From positions 620,001 through 684,000 of the forward strand of contig CAWAFQ010000014.1 of the NCBI GenBank assembly GCA_963781345.1: a DNA stretch of 64,000 bases. Direction: 5' to 3'. Both the position numbers and the translations under genes were made by a program. The DNA comes from JBBRHQ01 sp963781345 (lineage in GTDB: Bacteria; Actinomycetota; Thermoleophilia; Solirubrobacterales; 70-9). This document shows, piece after piece, positions 59,745 through 64,000 of the stretch. How positions within the stretch are numbered: position 1 is the first letter of the stretch; each line of letters opens with the position of its first letter. The notes beneath the pieces are model-generated. The model was not told the origin of the DNA. It was given only the letters and a program-made list of their open reading frames with translations, and did not search any database.

Positions 59745-61556
59745 TCAGGAGGAGTAGAGACCCTCGATCTCCGCTTCGTACTTCTCGGCTATCGGCTTGC
59801 GCTTCAGCTTCATCGTCGGCGTCAGCTCGTCGCCCCCGGGGGCCCACTCCTCGGGCAGGATCTTGAACTTCTTGATCTGCTCGACCCGTGCCATCCGCGA
59901 GTTGGCCTCGTCGACTCCCGTCTGGATCGCGGCCACCAGGGCCTCGTTTTCTGCGAGGTCGGAGATCGGCGTCCCCTCGAGCCCGTTCGAGGCGGCCCAC
60001 GCCGGGGCGAAATCGCTGTCGAGGACGATCAGGGCGACGTTGTAGGGCCGGCGGTCGCCAATCGCCACGCACTGGCCGATCAGCGGGCTCGCGGACTTCA
60101 GCTTCGCCTCGATGTTCGCCGGCGACATGTTCTTGCCGGCGGCGTTGATGATCAGCTCCTTCTTGCGGTCGACGATCTTCAGGTAGCCGTCGGAGTCGAG
60201 CTCGCCGATGTCACCGGTGAGCAGCCAGCCGTCCTCGAAGGTCTCGGAGGTCTTCTCCGGCATGTTGCGGTAGCCGGGCATCACCCCGTCGCCCTTGACC
60301 ATGACCTCGCCGTCCTCGGCGAGCCTGATCTCCACCCCAGGCACCGGGGGCCCGACGGTTCCGAGCTTGATCTTCTCCGGCGGGTTCAGGGTGGCGACGC
60401 CGCAGGTCTCCGACATCCCCCAGAGCTCGCCGACCGGGATCCCGATCGCGTGGAAGAACTCGAGCACCTCCAGCGGCGTCGGCGCGGCGCCGACGTTGAC
60501 GGCGGAGAGGTCATCTAGGCCAAGGGCGGCGCGCAGCTTCGAGAACAGCTCTTCGTCCGCCCGCGCCACGGCCGCCGCGAGCTCCTCGGGGACCTCCTCC
60601 CCGGCCTGTTCGAGCCGGACCTTCTGGATCGCCGCTTCGAGGCCCTTCTGGGCCGGAATCCGCTGTTCGTCCGGGAGATGGGCGAGCTGGGCCTCGAGCC
60701 CCGCCTTCAGCTTCTCGAAGATCCTCGGCACGGCGAAGAACCACGACGGCCTCACCTTGGGGATGAACTCGACGATCCGGCGGGGATCGGGGCAGATCGT
60801 CACCGTGAGCCCGTGGACCACCGGAAGGTAGTAGTGGGCGCCGCGCTCGGCTATGTGCGCCGTCGGCAGCCACGAGATCAGCCGGCCGCCGCGCTCGGGG
60901 AGGGGGACCATCCCTTCGACCGAGGTCGTCAGCGCCATCAGGTTGCGGTGGGTCAGCTGCACCCCCTTCGGCGGGCCGGTGGTGCCCGACGTGTAGATCA
61001 GCGTCAGCAGGTCATCGAGGCCGACGTCGGCGGCGCGCTCGGCCGGGTCGAAGCCGGGATCGGCAGACTCGAGCCCCTCGAGCGTCTCGGTGCCCCCCTC
61101 GCCGTCGATCACGATCACGTGCTCGAGGCCGGGGAGGTTCTTGCGCGCTTCGTTGAACTCCTCGAGGAATGCCGACTCGATGATCGCTATCCGCGAGCCC
61201 GCGTCGCCGACCACGTAGGCGATCTGCTCCGGCGAGGAGGTCTGGTAGATCGAGAACGGGACGCCTCCGAGGCAGACCGCGGCGAGGTCGCACGGGATGA
61301 ACTCGGGGCGGTTGTTGAGCATCACGGCCACGGTCTCGCCCTTCTCGAGCCCGAGCTTCTCGAGCCCGCCGGCGATCCGGCTGACCCAGGCGTCGAGCTC
61401 TTTCCAGCTGATCGAGACCGAGTCGTCCTCGGTGCGGATGGCGACGTCGTCGCCGAGGCGCCCGACCGTCTTGCGGAAGGCCTCGTAGACATTGGCCGAG
61501 TCCGGCGCCCGCCCCGGGCCGCCGCTTGCGTAGCGTTCAGCAGTAGTTGCTTCCAA
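59745..61556 (-). CDS. Long-chain fatty-acid-CoA ligase
   Basis: This 603-residue AMP-forming ligase activates long-chain fatty acids to acyl-CoA. LTLIYTSGTTGPPKGVQLTH is the P-loop, GELWGMSETCGVATLN the adenylate site, and DGWLLTGDIGELDSDGYLKIVDRKKELI the hinge region. MKLKRKPIAEKY near the end carries the catalytic Lys. The start is TTG 61556 behind a GGAGGAGAG site. Two imperfect 18-nt direct repeats (61577-61615) lie just upstream. Confidence 0.94.
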   Translation of the reverse strand: MEATTAERYASGGPGRAPDSANVYEAFRKTVGRLGDDVAIRTEDDSVSISWKELDAWVSRIAGGLEKLGLEKGETVAVMLNNRPEFIPCDLAAVCLGGVPFSIYQTSSPEQIAYVVGDAGSRIAIIESAFLEEFNEARKNLPGLEHVIVIDGEGGTETLEGLESADPGFDPAERAADVGLDDLLTLIYTSGTTGPPKGVQLTHRNLMALTTSVEGMVPLPERGGRLISWLPTAHIAERGAHYYLPVVHGLTVTICPDPRRIVEFIPKVRPSWFFAVPRIFEKLKAGLEAQLAHLPDEQRIPAQKGLEAAIQKVRLEQAGEEVPEELAAAVARADEELFSKLRAALGLDDLSAVNVGAAPTPLEVLEFFHAIGIPVGELWGMSETCGVATLNPPEKIKLGTVGPPVPGVEIRLAEDGEVMVKGDGVMPGYRNMPEKTSETFEDGWLLTGDIGELDSDGYLKIVDRKKELIINAAGKNMSPANIEAKLKSASPLIGQCVAIGDRRPYNVALIVLDSDFAPAWAASNGLEGTPISDLAENEALVAAIQTGVDEANSRMARVEQIKKFKILPEEWAPGGDELTPTMKLKRKPIAEKYEAEIEGLYSS

Positions 61557-61576
61557 GGCCCTCTCTCCTCCGCTTT

Positions 61577-61615
61577 CTCGGCCGTGCAGGGAAATTCCTC
61601 GGCCGTGCGGGGAAA
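61577..61615. repeat. Two 18-nt direct repeats upstream of the acyl-CoA ligase
   Basis: ctcggccgtgcagggaaa and ctcggccgtgcggggaaa differ at one base and are spaced by 21 bases from start to start. They lie between the rseP stop and the ligase start and could bind a regulator of either gene. Confidence 0.5.
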
Positions 61616-61616
61616 A

Positions 61617-62705
61617 CTACCGCACGTTGAAGCCCTCGCCCGAGAGCCTGCCGATGTCGTTGGAGAGCCCGATGAAGAAGAGCATGATCACGAGCACGAA
61701 TCCGACCGCGCTTGCGCGCTCAATCACCTGGAAGGAGACCGGCCTTCCCCTCACCTTCTCGACCAGGCTCCAGAAGATGTGACCGCCGTCGAGGGGAAGG
61801 AACGGGAAGAGATTGATCAGGCCGAGTGAGAGGCTGATCAGCGCCAGCAGGCTCAGCGACTGCCGCCAGCCGACGCTGATCGTCTGCTGCGCGACATCGC
61901 TGACGCCGACCACGCCGGAGACTTGCTCGCGCTGCTTGGCGTCGAAGATGTTGGCGAAGACCTCGACCGTCTTGGTGGTCACGAGCCACATCGCCCCGGT
62001 CGCGCGGTCAACGGCCCCCCCGAGGCTCACGTCCGCGGGGGCCGACCCGTAGGAGAAGCCGATCCTCATCCGCTTCACGGATTCGTCGTAGGCGGGCGTG
62101 ACCTCGATCGTCCTCACGTTGCCGCCGCGCTCGATCCCCAGCGCCACGGGGCTGGCGGCGCTGCAGCCGTCGACCTGCTTGCCCGGGCACCTGTCGGCGG
62201 CGACCGCGTCGGAGAACTTCACGATCCGCTTCTCCAGAGGCAGGCCCTTGTAGCTGCGGCCGTCGACGGAGACGATCCGGTCTCCGCTGCGCAGGTTCGC
62301 CGCCGCCGGCGAGCCGGGGACGATCTCGCCGACCGTGTTGACGACCTCGCGGGCCCCGAGGGAGAGGAAGAGGAGGATCACGAACGCCAGCGCGATGTTG
62401 ACCGCCGGGCCGGCCCCAATGACGACGATGCGCTTCCAGACCGGCTGGTGGTAGTAGCCGCGGGAGGCCACCTCCGGCGGCAGCTCCTCGTCCGGGTTCA
62501 TCCCGGTGATCTTGACGAAGCCCCCCAGCGGGATCGCGCCGATCCCGTACTCGGTCTCGCCCCTCTTTGTCGAGAACAGCTTCGGGGGGAAGAAGAGAAA
62601 GAAGCGCTCGACCCGCATCCCCGTCGCCTTGGCGGCGGCGAAATGCCCGAACTCATGGAGGATGATCAGGAAGGCGAAGCCGAGGAAGACGATTGCCCAG
62701 TTCAT
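61617..62705 (-). CDS. rseP: RseP-type site-2 membrane zinc protease
   Basis: This 362-residue intramembrane protease has HEFGH at about 17-21 in the first helix, an NPDG-like LDGGH near residue 300, and a PDZ domain between (GEIVPGSPAAANLRSGDRIVSVDG). Four helices are predicted. It cleaves membrane proteins after a first cut, for example anti-sigma factors. The stop of dxr overlaps its ATG, giving the cdsA-dxr-rseP order seen in many bacteria. Confidence 0.93.
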   Translation of the reverse strand: MNWAIVFLGFAFLIILHEFGHFAAAKATGMRVERFFLFFPPKLFSTKRGETEYGIGAIPLGGFVKITGMNPDEELPPEVASRGYYHQPVWKRIVVIGAGPAVNIALAFVILLFLSLGAREVVNTVGEIVPGSPAAANLRSGDRIVSVDGRSYKGLPLEKRIVKFSDAVAADRCPGKQVDGCSAASPVALGIERGGNVRTIEVTPAYDESVKRMRIGFSYGSAPADVSLGGAVDRATGAMWLVTTKTVEVFANIFDAKQREQVSGVVGVSDVAQQTISVGWRQSLSLLALISLSLGLINLFPFLPLDGGHIFWSLVEKVRGRPVSFQVIERASAVGFVLVIMLFFIGLSNDIGRLSGEGFNVR

Positions 62706-63848
62706 GCCGGCGCCAGCTCCTCGACCAGAGCCGCGGCGCGGCGGCGAGCCTCGGCGTCGGCGGCGAAGAGGTCGTCGAAGTGGGTCACCCTCGCCGCCGG
62801 CATCTGCTCCAGAGCGCTCTCGATCACCGCGGCAATGTCGGCGAAGACGATGCGCTCGTCGAGGAATGCGGCGACCGCGACCTCGTCGGCGGCGTTGAGC
62901 ACGCAGGGGGCCGTGCCGCCGGCCTCACCGGCCTCGCGCGCCAGCCGCAGGCAGGCGAATGTCTCGGGATCGGGCTCCTCGAAGCTGAGCTCGCCGACCG
63001 CGGCGAGGTCGAGCGTGGGCACGGGGACGTCGGCGCGCTCGGGGTAGTGGAGCGCGTAGGAGATCGGCACCCGCATGTCGGGGTAGCCGAGGTGCGCGAG
63101 CGAGGCCCCGTCGTTGAGGTGGACCAGCGAGTGGACGATCGACTGCGGGTGGACGACGACGTCGATCCGCTCGTAGGGGACGCCGAAGAGGTGGTTGGCC
63201 TCGATCATCTCGAAGCCCTTGTTCATCAGCGTCGCCGAGTCGATCGTGATCCGCCCGCCCATGTCCCAGGTCGGGTGCGCAAGCGCGTCCGCGATGGTGA
63301 TCCCGGAGAGGTCGTTGCGCCCGCGGAAGGGACCCCCGGAGGCGGTGAGGACGAGCCGATCGACCGTGCCCGGAGGCTCCGAGGCGATCAGCTGGCAGCA
63401 GGGCTGAGTGCTCGGAGTCCACCGGCAGCAAGCGGGCGCCGGTCGCCTCCGAGAGCGCCATCACCAGCTCGCCGCCGATCACCAGGCTCTCCTTGTTGGC
63501 GAGGGCGACGTCGATCCCCTCGGTCAGCGCGACGATCGTCGGCCCGAGCCCGGCGGCGCCGACGACTCCGTTGAGAACGAGGTCGGCGCCCGATGTCGCG
63601 ATCAGCTCGGTGATTCCCTCCTCGCCGGCGAGGACACGACCGCTCCAGCGCGACCTGGCGCTCTGGGCGGCTCCTGCGTCGGCGAGAGCCAGCGTCGGCA
63701 CTCCGTGCTCCCGTGCCTGCTCCACCGCCTGCTCGTAGCCGCTGCCGGCGGCCAGCCCGACCACCTGAAGCTGCTCCGAGCCACGGACGATCTCCAGCGC
63801 CTGGGTGCCGATCGAGCCGGTGCAGCCGAGAATCACGAGCTTTCGCAT
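62702..63848 (-). CDS. dxr: 1-deoxy-D-xylulose-5-phosphate reductoisomerase, one frameshift
   Basis: This enzyme of about 381 residues catalyses the first committed MEP-pathway step. GCTGSIGTQALEI binds NADPH; ALANKESLVIGG, PVDSEHSALL and TASGGPFRG with the metal- and substrate-binding Ser, Glu and Asn are present. The frame breaks near 63396: after SEHSALL the protein continues as QLIASEPPGTVDRLVL once one C is removed. Because dxr is normally essential, the break is most likely a sequencing error. It overlaps the rseP start. Confidence 0.88.
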
Positions 63849-63884
63849 GCAGAGCAGTGTAGGAAGGTGGTGGGCCGCGCCCGC

Positions 63885-64000
63885 TCAGTAGACGAGCTGT
63901 ACCGCCAGGTAGTACCCGACGACGATCGTGAAGAACGCCGCGTCGAGGCGGTCGAGGATCCCGCCGTGGGGGCCGAAGAGGGTGCCGGTGTCCTTGCGGC
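63885..64000 (-). CDS. cdsA: Phosphatidate cytidylyltransferase, C-terminal end
   Basis: Only the last 37 or so codons are inside the window. RKDTGTLFGPHGGILDRLDAAFF is the CdsA signature (usually K-x-D-x5-PGHGG-x2-DR-x-D), with the metal-binding Asp residues. The enzyme makes CDP-diacylglycerol, the donor for PgsA encoded about 10 kb downstream in this window. It lies 36 bases upstream of dxr. Confidence 0.9.
   Translation of the reverse strand, partial: RKDTGTLFGPHGGILDRLDAAFFTIVVGYYLAVQLVY

Overview
The window is a very G+C-rich actinobacterial chromosome segment, most likely from the class Thermoleophilia (Solirubrobacterales-like). Three things point there. The secreted protein at 51192-51734 has the leader and 'NSVGTRQLKNNAV' layout that is abundant in that class. 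A single-motif RsiG-type protein lies next to FHA and FtsR-like MerR genes. The MurT/GatD, MEP-pathway and CDP-alcohol lipid genes are actinobacterial in style. I see no rRNA, tRNA, transposase, integrase or CRISPR array.

Layout. 1-4143: end of an MBL-fold hydrolase, an NAD-dependent epimerase, HflX, dUTPase and a DUF547 protein. 4230-8703 (minus): a tightly overlapping envelope operon of methyltransferase, lipid kinase, murT, a second methyltransferase and gatD, which would amidate lipid II. 8732-19109 (plus): cyclophilin, peroxiredoxin, HAD phosphatase, alpha/beta hydrolase, alkyl sulfatase, cupin and two large tandem secreted hydrolases. 20003-24741: stress and nucleotide genes (erythromycin-esterase-like, PRTase-hydrolase fusion, SnoaL, LOG). 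24678-32244 (minus): PLD-like enzyme, secreted repeat protein, and a lipid or CoA module (thioesterase, SDR, SCP2-type thiolase) next to an unusual Rieske-ThDP fusion. 32313-39099: ECF sigma/anti-sigma pair, flavodoxin-like protein, antiporter, CcdA, DinB and an RlpA-like cell-wall protein behind a c-di-AMP (ydaO) riboswitch. 39448-49343: wax-ester synthase, YgjP, GNAT, secreted metalloprotease, NadE, a sigma4/RskA-like membrane protein and an AGPS-like flavoenzyme. 49364-50871: the signalling cluster MerR(FtsR)-FHA(GarA-like)-RsiG. 50950-52900: a sparse islet with two secreted proteins. 52903-64000 (minus): pgsA, proS, ispG, then an inserted group (secreted protein, toroid-fold protein, AAC(3)-like, acyl-CoA ligase), then rseP, dxr and the end of cdsA.

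Two window-wide patterns stand out. First, several genes, including the normally essential dxr, carry single-base insertions at short homopolymers or GC repeats. hflX has four and the Rieske-ThDP gene has many. This looks like uncorrected sequence error, not gene decay. Second, many intergenic gaps hold strong stem-loops or repeat families: a 49-nt hairpin family at three sites, another 49-nt hairpin in two copies, and a perfect 60-bp inverted repeat around one small gene. These are the least explained structures here.
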